Shown here: positions 25,011 to 32,371 of the stretch, in pieces
Layout of the letters: each line of letters begins with the position of its first letter
Position numbering within the stretch: the stretch's first letter is position 1
Assembly (NCBI GenBank): GCA_947307415.1
Contig: CAMZJA010000012.1
Span: forward strand, 1-61,652
Direction of reading: 5' to 3'
Source of the DNA: an uncultured Bacteroidales bacterium
GTDB lineage: Bacteria > Bacteroidota > Bacteroidia > Bacteroidales > F082
DNA length: 61,652 bases
Translations under genes and position numbers: made by a program
The notes under the pieces: model-generated
What the model saw: only the letters and a program-made list of their open reading frames with translations
The model's database searches: none
What the model was told of the DNA's origin: nothing

Positions 25011-26474
25011 ATGAACGAAGTAGTATTAAAACTTAAACCGGAAAATGTCTGGAAGGAATTCCAAGGCATCATGGGCGTGCCACGTCCGTCGAAGAGAGAA
25101 GAAAAAATGGTCGCTTACCTCGAAAAATGGGCAAAAGACCATAAAGTTGAATACAAAAAAGAACCTTGCGGCAACATCATCATGACAGTGCCGGCAACAA
25201 AAGGCATGGAAAACCGCCAGACCGTCATCCTGCAGGCTCACATGGACATGGTGTGCGAGAAAAACGGCGACAAGAAACACGACTTCGACAAAGATCCTAT
25301 CGAGGCTGTGTTGAAAGGCGAATGGCTGCACGCTAACGGCACCACCCTCGGCGCTGACGACGGCATCGGAGTGGCTGCGGCATTGGCAGTGATTACTGAC
25401 AAAAACGTGAAACATGGTCCTCTCGAGTGCATCTTCACAGTCGATGAAGAAACAGGTCTCACCGGCGCCGAGAAACTCGACCCGAAAGACTTCACAGGCC
25501 GTATCCTCCTCAACCTCGACTCAGAAGACGAAGGCGAGATCTTCATCGGTTGCGCAGGCGGCATGGACACCATCGTCAAGATTTTCTACAAACTCGAGAA
25601 CGCTCCTGAAGGATATATTCCTTACGACATCAAGGTCAGCGGACTGAAAGGCGGCCACTCAGGCGACGATATCAACAAAAACCTCGCCAACGCCAACAAG
25701 TTGTTAACCAGAATCTTATGGCAGGCTACAAACGACTACGACCTCCGTATCTACGACATCCAAGGCGGTAATCTGAGAAACGCCATCGCTCGCGAAGCAA
25801 CAGCTGTCGTCTTCATCCCGAAAGACTGCGCAAAGAAATTCGAGGCAATGGTGAAGAAGTTCGAGAAGAGTTTCAAGAACGAATATCAAGTGACCGAACC
25901 TGGCATCACTGTGAAGGCAAAGAAATCGGAGACTACAGCCGACGTCGTCATCGACGAGATGACACAGTTCGACCTCCTGAACGGCCTCCTCACCTGCCCT
26001 CACGGCGTCATCGAGTGGTCACAGACCGTCCCGAACTTCGTGGAGACATCGACAAACCTCGCTTCAGTGAAGAAAAAAGAAGGTTATTTCTTCATCCAGA
26101 CCTCACAACGCAGCTCCATCGAGTCGGCTAAGGAATACGCGGCAGCAATGGTCGAGGCTTGCTTCAACCTCGCCAACGCAGAGGTGAAACACACCGACGG
26201 CTACCCGGGCTGGACACCTAACCCGAACTCGGCAATCTGCGCCATCGCTGAGAAAGTCTACAAGAAACGCTTCGGCAAAGACCCGAAAGTGAAGGCTATC
26301 CACGCAGGTCTCGAATGCGGCCTCATCGGCGACAAGATCGCTGGCATGGACATGATTTCATTTGGCCCGACACTCCGCGGCGTGCACTCACCTGACGAGA
26401 GAATCGAAATCAAGACAGTCCAGATGTTCTGGGATTTGCTGTGCGACATTCTGCTCGAAGCACCAAAGAAATAG
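25011..26474 (+). CDS. pepD: Aminoacyl-histidine dipeptidase (PepD/cytosolic M20 family)
   Basis: The ATG at 25011 gives 487 residues; the open frame back to 24945 is not needed. It is an M20C Zn dipeptidase hydrolysing Xaa-His and related dipeptides in the cytosol. Metal and catalytic motifs are visible: QAHMDMV (first His-Asp), TTLGADDGIG (bridging Asp), FTVDEETGLTGA (catalytic Glu pair), LNLDSED and, at the end, HAGLECGLI with the last His. It is likely co-transcribed with rpe. A dispersed palindrome and a strong terminator follow. Confidence 0.95.
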   Translation: MNEVVLKLKPENVWKEFQGIMGVPRPSKREEKMVAYLEKWAKDHKVEYKKEPCGNIIMTVPATKGMENRQTVILQAHMDMVCEKNGDKKHDFDKDPIEAVLKGEWLHANGTTLGADDGIGVAAALAVITDKNVKHGPLECIFTVDEETGLTGAEKLDPKDFTGRILLNLDSEDEGEIFIGCAGGMDTIVKIFYKLENAPEGYIPYDIKVSGLKGGHSGDDINKNLANANKLLTRILWQATNDYDLRIYDIQGGNLRNAIAREATAVVFIPKDCAKKFEAMVKKFEKSFKNEYQVTEPGITVKAKKSETTADVVIDEMTQFDLLNGLLTCPHGVIEWSQTVPNFVETSTNLASVKKKEGYFFIQTSQRSSIESAKEYAAAMVEACFNLANAEVKHTDGYPGWTPNPNSAICAIAEKVYKKRFGKDPKVKAIHAGLECGLIGDKIAGMDMISFGPTLRGVHSPDERIEIKTVQMFWDLLCDILLEAPKK

Positions 26475-26483
26475 ACACACACC

Positions 26484-26571
26484 ACGTCATTTCGACTGGA
26501 GCGAAGCGAAATGGAGAAATCTGAGATTTCTCGACTTCATTTCACTTCGTTACATTTCGCTCGAAATGACG
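26484..26571. repeat. Dispersed palindrome, full inverted pair
   Basis: The left arm begins CGTCATTTCGACTGGAGC (26484) and runs to GAGAAATCT. The right arm starts AGATTTCTCGACTTC and ends TCGCTCGAAATGACG (26571). The ends are perfect inverted repeats, and the middle is two copies of the same element head to head. Relatives lie at 24202, 30825, 40456 and 41194. Confidence 0.88.
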
Positions 26572-26581
26572 GCAACAACAT

Positions 26582-26612
26582 AAAAGTGACGAGAAATCGT
26601 CACTTTTTTATT
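26582..26612 (+). terminator. Intrinsic terminator of rpe-pepD
   Basis: A 10-bp perfect stem AAAAGTGACG (26582-26591) / CGTCACTTTT (26598-26607), loop AGAAAT, then TTATTTTT. Confidence 0.9.
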
Positions 26613-26640
26613 TTTGGCACGGTTTTTGTATAATTTTTCA

Positions 26641-26649
26641 TATATTTGC
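26641..26649 (+). promoter_or_regulatory. -7 box for the T9SS-protein operon
   Basis: TATATTTGC, 30 bases ahead of the ATG at 26680. It shows that open frame upstream of 26680 is not translated. Confidence 0.7.
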
Positions 26650-26679
26650 ACGTTTTTTAAATTAACTAATGATTTAACC

Positions 26680-27147
26680 ATGAAAAAATTACTGATCACA
26701 GCGTTGGTGCTTTTAGGATTTTTGTCTTCGGCCTTCGCACAGGATGAAGTCACCTTCTCCATCTTGAAAACCGACGGCAGCACAACGAGTTTTACCATGA
26801 ACCGCGACGCGAGAATCTATTACTCCGACACGCAACTCATGTTTTTCAACGGGAATGAGACTGTTTCATTTAACTTTTCAGAAATACGAAAAGCTTATTT
26901 TACATCTCCCCAAGATGTTGAAGAGATTGATAATCAACAATTTGCAATTTATCCAAATCCTGCAAGAGATGTCTTACGAGTCAACAATATAGCTGATAAT
27001 CAAGAGGTTACAATCTATTCAATAAATGGTGCGGTAATGAAACGCCTCACTGTTTCAGGAGATACCGACATCAATATCAGTGACTTACACTCTGGTATGT
27101 ATGTCATCAGCGCAGGCAACATGTTTTCCAAATTTATAAAGATGTAA
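26680..27147 (+). CDS. Small secreted protein with T9SS type A sorting domain
   Basis: The ATG at 26680 gives 155 residues. A signal peptide (MKKLLITALVLLGFLSSAFAQ) is followed by a beta-rich domain of about 55 residues (VTFSILKTDGSTTSFTMN ... FNFSEIRKAYF) and a Por-type C-terminal domain (FAIYPNPARDVLRV, IYSINGAVMKRL, GMYVISAGNMFSKFIKM). The latter targets proteins through the type IX system to the cell surface. The N-terminal domain resembles the start of the next protein (SFSFTEIDSLTF). It has no catalytic domain. It may be a surface adaptor for its neighbour, with which it forms a tight operon (4-base gap). Confidence 0.85.
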   Translation: MKKLLITALVLLGFLSSAFAQDEVTFSILKTDGSTTSFTMNRDARIYYSDTQLMFFNGNETVSFNFSEIRKAYFTSPQDVEEIDNQQFAIYPNPARDVLRVNNIADNQEVTIYSINGAVMKRLTVSGDTDINISDLHSGMYVISAGNMFSKFIKM

Positions 27148-27151
27148 TGCC

Positions 27152-29440
27152 ATGAAAAGATTATTTTTTGTTATATCATTGATAATCATTGGATTATCCG
27201 TCAACGCTCAAGATGGCGAATATCATGTGCGCATTCATGGCAATCAACAGAAAGGCGTGATTTTCGACGCTCCTGCAGCCTCCATCGACAGCATGTATAT
27301 CAACGAAAACGGCGAGCTCAGAGTGCGAAAAATCAACGACTCACACTCATTCAGCTTCACCGAAATCGACAGCCTGACCTTCCCTTGGATTCCAACAGGC
27401 ACTGGCGATATCGTTTACATCACTTATAACGGCACCAGCGTTGACATCGTCAACCCATACCCTTCAACCCAAGTCGATATCTCGGCCAACGGTGCCAAGG
27501 TCTCTGTGACATCCACAAGCTCAGCTAACATAACTTATTGTCTTTCAGGCACTGCCAATCCCGGACGTTTTGAGATTGAGAGCACTACGACACCTACAAT
27601 ATTAATGAATGGCGTCAACCTCACCAATCCTACAGGAAAAGCTATGGATTTGACTTGCGAGGCAGGTATCATCATGGAACTTGCCAGTGGAACTCAAAAC
27701 TCACTGACCGACGGCACTGAAAGCGACAAGAAAGCCGCTCTTATGAGTAACAACGACCTGCTCATACAAGGCGAAGGCACCCTTACTGTTACAGGCTTGG
27801 TTCAGCATGCCATGAAAGTGAAAGGTCAGTTCAACATGACTTCGGGCAACCTCATAATCGCAAGCTCTGTCTCCGACGGCGTTCACACCGAGGGACTTCT
27901 CGTTAATGGCGGCAACATCACCGTTGAGTCGTGTGGCGACGACGGTGTCACCAGCGAACTTGACGGCTACATCAATGGCGGAAGCATCACCGTTACAAGC
28001 AGCAGCACCGACATCAACGCCATCTCAGCCGACAGCACTCTCGTCATTAATGGCGGAAATATCAATATCACCATCACCGGTGCTGATTCAAAGTGCATCA
28101 AAGCTGATAAGGAATTGACTATCAACGGCGGAACGTTCGTTCTTAACCATTCAGGAAACACCTCTAAAGGTATAAAATCGGATGCCGACATCACCATCAC
28201 CGACGGCAACTTCACCATCACTTCAAGCGGCGCCACTGTGATTGCCAACAACGATCCGTCATATTGTACCGCAATTAAAGGCGAAACAAATATCTATATC
28301 TCCGGAGGAACCTTCAACATCAACCTCCCGTCATCAAACAACGGAGGCAAAGGCATCACCTGCAACGGCGATATGATTATCAGCGGCAACAACACCATCA
28401 ACATCGAGACTCATGGCGATGGTAGCACTTATACAGCCACTTCAGGCACCGACACCTATTCCAGCTCATGTCTCCGTGCTGAAGGCAATATGCAGATTCT
28501 GAGCGGCAACATCACCCTCACAAGTACAGGAAAAGCTGGTAAAGGCATCAAGGTCGGATCGAAGAATGGCAACACCTACACTGGCACATATACCCAAGGA
28601 AATCAAGATGGCAGCGGTCCTACCCTCACAGTCACCACATCTGGAGCTCAAGTCGGTTCAAGCGGCGGCTGGCCTGGTCCTGGCGGCGGCAGTTCATCGT
28701 CAAGAGCTTCGGCTAAAGCCATCAAATCGGGTGGCGTGGCGACCGTTTACGGAGGCACCACAACTGTCAACACTTCCACAAGCGGCGCCGAAGGTCTGGA
28801 GTCGAAAACCCAAATCAACATTGAAGGCGGTCAGCATTATTTCAAATGCTACGATGACTGCATCAACTCGTCGGGTAAGATATTCTTCAACGGCGGTGTT
28901 ACAGTGTGCTTCAGCAACGGCAATGATGCCGTCGACTCTAATGCGGGACAGGCTGGTGCCATCACCATCGGCAACGGCGTCGCTTTCGCCTACACCACCA
29001 GAGGAAATCCTGAGGAAGGCTTCGACTGCGACAACAACAACTACATTAGGATTACTGGAACAGGTATCGGCATCAGCGCAGGCGGCTCGCAAGGCGGCGG
29101 TGGCTGGCCTGGTGGAGGCGGCGGTAGCGGTGGTACTATCACCAACCCTGCACAAGGCTATAAATTCTACACCAGCAGTTATACTTTCCAAGCAGGTAAA
29201 TACTATACCCTGTCGAATGCCAGCGGCACAGGTGGCACCAATATGGTGACATTCAGCTTCGAGGCCAACTGCACTAGCAACCTCGCCCTAATCACGGCGA
29301 CAGGCATGGTAAGCGGTCAAACATATTATGTGAAATACGGTACGCAGGCTCCGACAAACCCGACTACATCATTCCACGGACTCTACGTTGGCGGAACATC
29401 GTCAGCGTCGGAGCAGGCGTTTAGCTTTACTGCACAATAA
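27152..29440 (+). CDS. Secreted carbohydrate-binding beta-helix protein (DUF4353/Cthe_2159-like)
   Basis: A 762-residue protein with a signal peptide ending VNAQDGEYH. After a short domain (SFSFTEIDSLTF, about 65-77) comes a long right-handed beta-helix region of repeated strands (INGGNI, ITVESCGDDGVTSE, ISGGTFNI), like the DUF4353 family whose model Cthe_2159 binds cellulose and acidic sugars. Two Gly/Ser/Pro-rich linkers (GGWPGPGGGSSSS near 510; GGWPGGGGGSGG near 650) split it. The C-terminal domain ends SFTAQ and is not a T9SS signal. A polysaccharide-binding or adhesion role is inferred. Confidence 0.82.
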   Translation: MKRLFFVISLIIIGLSVNAQDGEYHVRIHGNQQKGVIFDAPAASIDSMYINENGELRVRKINDSHSFSFTEIDSLTFPWIPTGTGDIVYITYNGTSVDIVNPYPSTQVDISANGAKVSVTSTSSANITYCLSGTANPGRFEIESTTTPTILMNGVNLTNPTGKAMDLTCEAGIIMELASGTQNSLTDGTESDKKAALMSNNDLLIQGEGTLTVTGLVQHAMKVKGQFNMTSGNLIIASSVSDGVHTEGLLVNGGNITVESCGDDGVTSELDGYINGGSITVTSSSTDINAISADSTLVINGGNINITITGADSKCIKADKELTINGGTFVLNHSGNTSKGIKSDADITITDGNFTITSSGATVIANNDPSYCTAIKGETNIYISGGTFNINLPSSNNGGKGITCNGDMIISGNNTINIETHGDGSTYTATSGTDTYSSSCLRAEGNMQILSGNITLTSTGKAGKGIKVGSKNGNTYTGTYTQGNQDGSGPTLTVTTSGAQVGSSGGWPGPGGGSSSSRASAKAIKSGGVATVYGGTTTVNTSTSGAEGLESKTQINIEGGQHYFKCYDDCINSSGKIFFNGGVTVCFSNGNDAVDSNAGQAGAITIGNGVAFAYTTRGNPEEGFDCDNNNYIRITGTGIGISAGGSQGGGGWPGGGGGSGGTITNPAQGYKFYTSSYTFQAGKYYTLSNASGTGGTNMVTFSFEANCTSNLALITATGMVSGQTYYVKYGTQAPTNPTTSFHGLYVGGTSSASEQAFSFTAQ

Positions 29441-29532
29441 TAGACTTTAGACCTTAGACGTTAGACCTTAGACTTTAGCAAAATCCTTTATTGGAACTGA
29501 CTAATGTCTAAGGTCTAAAAACTAAGGTCTAA
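29441..29532. repeat. Heptad array, inverted pair, reaching into the rimO 3' end
   Basis: The left arm is GACTTTA, GACCTTA, GACGTTA, GACCTTA, GACTTTA (from 29442). After AAATCCTTTATTGGAACT the right arm reads CTAATGT, CTAAGGT, CTAAAAA, CTAAGGT. The last unit supplies the final Arg-Pro codons and TAG stop of rimO on the minus strand. It separates two convergent genes. Confidence 0.88.
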
Positions 29533-30817
29533 TTTCTCCGTAGCAATCGAAATAATCTGCCTGGATTATCTTTACATTAACAAAGGATCCAATCTGTAAA
29601 TCGTTGTCTTTCATTGAGATAAGCACCTCATCGTCAACTTCAGGCGAGTCGTATTGAGTGCGACCGACATAATAGCCGCCTTCGGTGCGGTCGATAAGCA
29701 CTTTTTCAGTTCTACCAAGACGTTTTTGGTTGATTTCCAATGAGATATCCTGCTGAACATCCATGAATTTATCAACGCGCGCCTTCTTCACCTCCTCAGG
29801 CACATCGTCTTCGAGTTCGTATGCAGGTGTCCCCTCTTCAGCCGAATAAGCAAACACGCCGGCACGCTCGAATCTCATCTCCTTGATGAAGTCTATCAAC
29901 TCATTGAACTGTTCCTCCGTCTCGCCAGGGAAACCTACGATAAACGTGCTTCTAAAAGCTATATCCGGAACGTACGAGCGCACTTTCTTAACAAACTCGA
30001 CAGTCTGCTCGTGTGTCACACCACGACGCATGGCCTTCAAAATAGGCGTGCTGATATGCTGCAACGGCAAATCAATGTAATGACAAATCTTCGGATTGTC
30101 GCGCATCAGCTCGAGCAACTCTACAGGGAATCCCAGCGGATAGCCATAATGCAGACGAATCCACTCGATGCCGTCAATTTCAGTGAGTTTCTGAACCAAC
30201 TCCACGATATGCGACTTGCCATCGATATCGTAGCCGTAATATGTGAGGTCTTGAGCGATGAGAATCAGCTCCTTAACACCTTTCTTCGCAAGGTTTTCAG
30301 CCTCTTTGATAAGGTTTTCCATCGGCACCGACTTATGCTCGCCGCGAATCAGTGGGATGGCACAGAATGCGCAATGGCGGTTACAGCCCTCGGAAATTTT
30401 CAAGTATGCGTAATGCGATGGAGTTGAAAGCACTCTTTCGCAGCAATAATCAGCATGATAATCTGATTTCAAGATGTCGGCAGCTACATGCTGCACCGGT
30501 TCCACACCAAAGAATGCGTCAACCTCATGAATCTCTTTGCGTAACTCTTTCTTGTAACGCTCAGAGAGACAGCCCATCACATATAACTTCTTGATTTTAT
30601 TGGCTTTACGCAGCTCGGCGTATTCCAAAATGGTGTCGATAGACTCCTCCTTCGCATCGCCAATGAAGCCGCATGTGTTGATAATCACCACGTCGGATTT
30701 CTCTTCAGAATCGTGGACGATCTTATATGTGTTGTTCAGCAACGCCGCCAGATGCTCAGAATCGACTTTGTTTTTCGAGCAACCAAGGGTGACGATGTTT
30801 AATAGTGGTTTCTTCAT
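29522..30817 (-). CDS. rimO: Ribosomal protein S12 methylthiotransferase RimO
   Basis: The ATG at 30817 gives 431 residues. The open frame to 30865 translates a dispersed palindrome and is rejected. It has three modules: the N-terminal methylthiotransferase domain (TLGCSKNKVDSE, NTCGFI and GCL supplying cluster cysteines), radical SAM with CNRHCAFC, and a C-terminal TRAM domain. IRLHYGYP and DLPLQH are typical of RimO rather than MiaB. It methylthiolates an Asp of S12. It ends the rpmG-DUF4295-ftsY-rimO run. Confidence 0.95.
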   Translation of the reverse strand: MKKPLLNIVTLGCSKNKVDSEHLAALLNNTYKIVHDSEEKSDVVIINTCGFIGDAKEESIDTILEYAELRKANKIKKLYVMGCLSERYKKELRKEIHEVDAFFGVEPVQHVAADILKSDYHADYCCERVLSTPSHYAYLKISEGCNRHCAFCAIPLIRGEHKSVPMENLIKEAENLAKKGVKELILIAQDLTYYGYDIDGKSHIVELVQKLTEIDGIEWIRLHYGYPLGFPVELLELMRDNPKICHYIDLPLQHISTPILKAMRRGVTHEQTVEFVKKVRSYVPDIAFRSTFIVGFPGETEEQFNELIDFIKEMRFERAGVFAYSAEEGTPAYELEDDVPEEVKKARVDKFMDVQQDISLEINQKRLGRTEKVLIDRTEGGYYVGRTQYDSPEVDDEVLISMKDNDLQIGSFVNVKIIQADYFDCYGEIRP

Positions 30818-30824
30818 TTTATTA

Positions 30825-30863
30825 TGAGATTTCTCCATTCCGCTTCGCTCCAGTCGAAATGAC
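30825..30863. repeat. Dispersed palindrome, single arm between ftsY and rimO
   Basis: One arm, beginning GAGATTTCTCCATTCCGC and ending CCAGTCGAAATGACA, fills the spacer. It contains open frame continuous with rimO, so automatic callers may extend rimO into it. Confidence 0.85.
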
Positions 30864-30871
30864 AAGAACCA

Positions 30872-31828
30872 TTATTTGAATAATGAATCGACGAACTCGT
30901 TACGATCGAAAATCTGGAGGTTCTCCATCTTCTCTCCCACTCCGATGTATTTTACCGGAATCTTGAACTGGTCGGAGATGCCAATGACCACACCGCCTTT
31001 GGCTGTGCCATCCAACTTGGTGAGCGCCAATGCGTTAACCTCTGTTGCAGCGATAAACTGACGAGCTTGCTCGATGGCATTTTGTCCTGTTGAGGCATCC
31101 AAAACCAGCAAAACCTCATGCGGTGCATCAGGGATTACGTTCTGGCACACTTTCTTAATCTTCGAGAGCTCGTTCATCAGACCGACTTTATTGTGCAAAC
31201 GGCCCGCTGTGTCGATCAAAACCACGTCAGCGCCTTGTGCCACAGCCGATTTCACTGTGTCAAAAGCGACAGATGCCGGGTCAGCGCCCATGCCTTGAGA
31301 GACAATCGGCACGCCAACTTTCTCTGCCCAAATCTTGAGCTGGTCGACAGCAGCTGCACGGAAGGTATCGGAAGCGCCGAGCATCACCTTTTTGCCTGCC
31401 ATCTTGAAGTTGTAAGCGAGCTTGCCGATGGTGGTGGTCTTACCCACTCCGTTCACGCCCACAACCATGATAACGTAAGGTTTCTTATCCTCCGGAAGGT
31501 CGAAAGTGCTGCCGTCGCCAGAGTTGTTCTCCTGCAAAAGCGAAGCTATCTCTTCCTTCAAAATACCATTCAACTCGCTGGTTCCCAAGTATTTATCACG
31601 TGCCACACGTTTCTGAATGCGGTCGATAATCTTCAAAGTGGTATCTACTCCAACGTCCGAAGTGACCAAAATCTCCTCAAGGTTATCGAGCACCTCGTCA
31701 TCGACCGTCGATTTTCCGATGATAGCCTTCGAGATGCGGTCGAACACGCTGGTTCTTGTCTTCTCAAGACCCTTGTTCAGGTCTTCCTTAGCTTCCTTAT
31801 CTTTTTTAAAAAACGAAAAAAGTCCCAT
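30872..31828 (-). CDS. ftsY: Signal recognition particle receptor FtsY
   Basis: A 318-residue SRP GTPase receptor with an NG domain and a minimal A region (only about 20 charged residues, FFKKDKEAKEDLNKG). G-domain motifs are G1 GVNGVGKTTTIGKL (about 120-133), DTFRAAAVDQL, DTAGRLHNK, TKLDGTAKGG. It docks ribosome-SRP complexes at the inner membrane. It is preceded by DUF4295 across a hairpin that may attenuate transcription. Confidence 0.97.
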   Translation of the reverse strand: MGLFSFFKKDKEAKEDLNKGLEKTRTSVFDRISKAIIGKSTVDDEVLDNLEEILVTSDVGVDTTLKIIDRIQKRVARDKYLGTSELNGILKEEIASLLQENNSGDGSTFDLPEDKKPYVIMVVGVNGVGKTTTIGKLAYNFKMAGKKVMLGASDTFRAAAVDQLKIWAEKVGVPIVSQGMGADPASVAFDTVKSAVAQGADVVLIDTAGRLHNKVGLMNELSKIKKVCQNVIPDAPHEVLLVLDASTGQNAIEQARQFIAATEVNALALTKLDGTAKGGVVIGISDQFKIPVKYIGVGEKMENLQIFDRNEFVDSLFK

Positions 31829-31847
31829 TTTCTATATTTTTAAACCT

Positions 31848-31878
31848 CAAAAAGCTCTCCCGCCGAGACGGGAAAGCT
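31848..31878 (-). terminator. Hairpin with U-tract between DUF4295 and ftsY
   Basis: On the minus strand AGCT-TCCCG pairs with CGGGA-AGCT (one mismatch between blocks), loop of 6, followed by TTTTT. It could be a partial terminator lowering ftsY-rimO expression relative to the ribosomal gene. Confidence 0.6.
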
Positions 31879-31906
31879 ATTCTAAATCAATTCAAAAAAC
31901 TATATA

Positions 31907-32059
31907 TTAGTTCTTTGCGATGAATTCCTGTGCCTGATCGATCGGGACGATGGTCTCTTCAAAATAGTAAGCACCAGTCTTCTCTGATTTCTTCATCTTG
32001 ATGACCTTTGTGAATTCCTTACCTGCTGTGTGCAATGATGCAACTACCTTCTTTGCCAT
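31907..32059 (-). CDS. DUF4295 family small protein
   Basis: A 50-residue basic protein opening MAKKVVASLHTAGKEFTKVI and ending FIAKN, the DUF4295 family found only in Bacteroidetes next to rpmG. Its size, charge and invariable location suggest a ribosome-associated or small ribosomal protein, by inference. It follows rpmG by ten bases in the same operon. Confidence 0.88.
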   Translation of the reverse strand: MAKKVVASLHTAGKEFTKVIKMKKSEKTGAYYFEETIVPIDQAQEFIAKN

Positions 32060-32069
32060 ATCCTAAATC

Positions 32070-32258
32070 TTATTTAATTTCTTTGTGAAGAGTCATTTTC
32101 TTGAGGATTGGGTTGTACTTCATGAGTTCCAATCTCTCTGGGGTGTTCTTCTTGTTCTTTGTAGTAACGTAACGAGAAGTTCCCGGGATGCCTGTTGCCT
32201 TTTGCTCTGTGCACTCCAAAATCACTTGAACGCGTGCGTCTTTAACTTTCTTTGACAT
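32070..32258 (-). CDS. rpmG: 50S ribosomal protein L33
   Basis: A 62-residue L33 with [35 protein letters not shown] and the C-terminal HKEIK. It has only one Cys, so it is the zinc-free form. In many Bacteroidales rpmB precedes it, but here the next gene upstream is ftcD and a promoter box lies directly ahead. Confidence 0.96.
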   Translation of the reverse strand: MSKKVKDARVQVILECTEQKATGIPGTSRYVTTKNKKNTPERLELMKYNPILKKMTLHKEIK

Positions 32259-32285
32259 ATCTATTTCCTTTCAAATTTTCGGACT

Positions 32286-32294
32286 GCAAAAATA
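32286..32294 (-). promoter_or_regulatory. -7 box for the rpmG-ftsY-rimO operon
   Basis: The minus strand reads TATTTTTGC, 27 bases ahead of the rpmG ATG. Confidence 0.7.
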
Positions 32295-32371
32295 CATATT
32301 TTTTTGATATCCGACAACTTTTTCAGTCAAAAAATTTTAAAACTTTAACAACTTGATTATCAACAGTTTAA

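Noticed and set aside
28566..29249. 227-codon plus-strand open frame of Ala/Ser/Pro-rich composition
   Set aside because: It is a +1 shadow of the Gly/Ser-rich region of the beta-helix protein.
30818..30865. N-terminal extension of RimO in the same frame
   Set aside because: It translates the dispersed palindrome at 30825-30863, and the ATG at 30817 starts the conserved RimO N-terminus.
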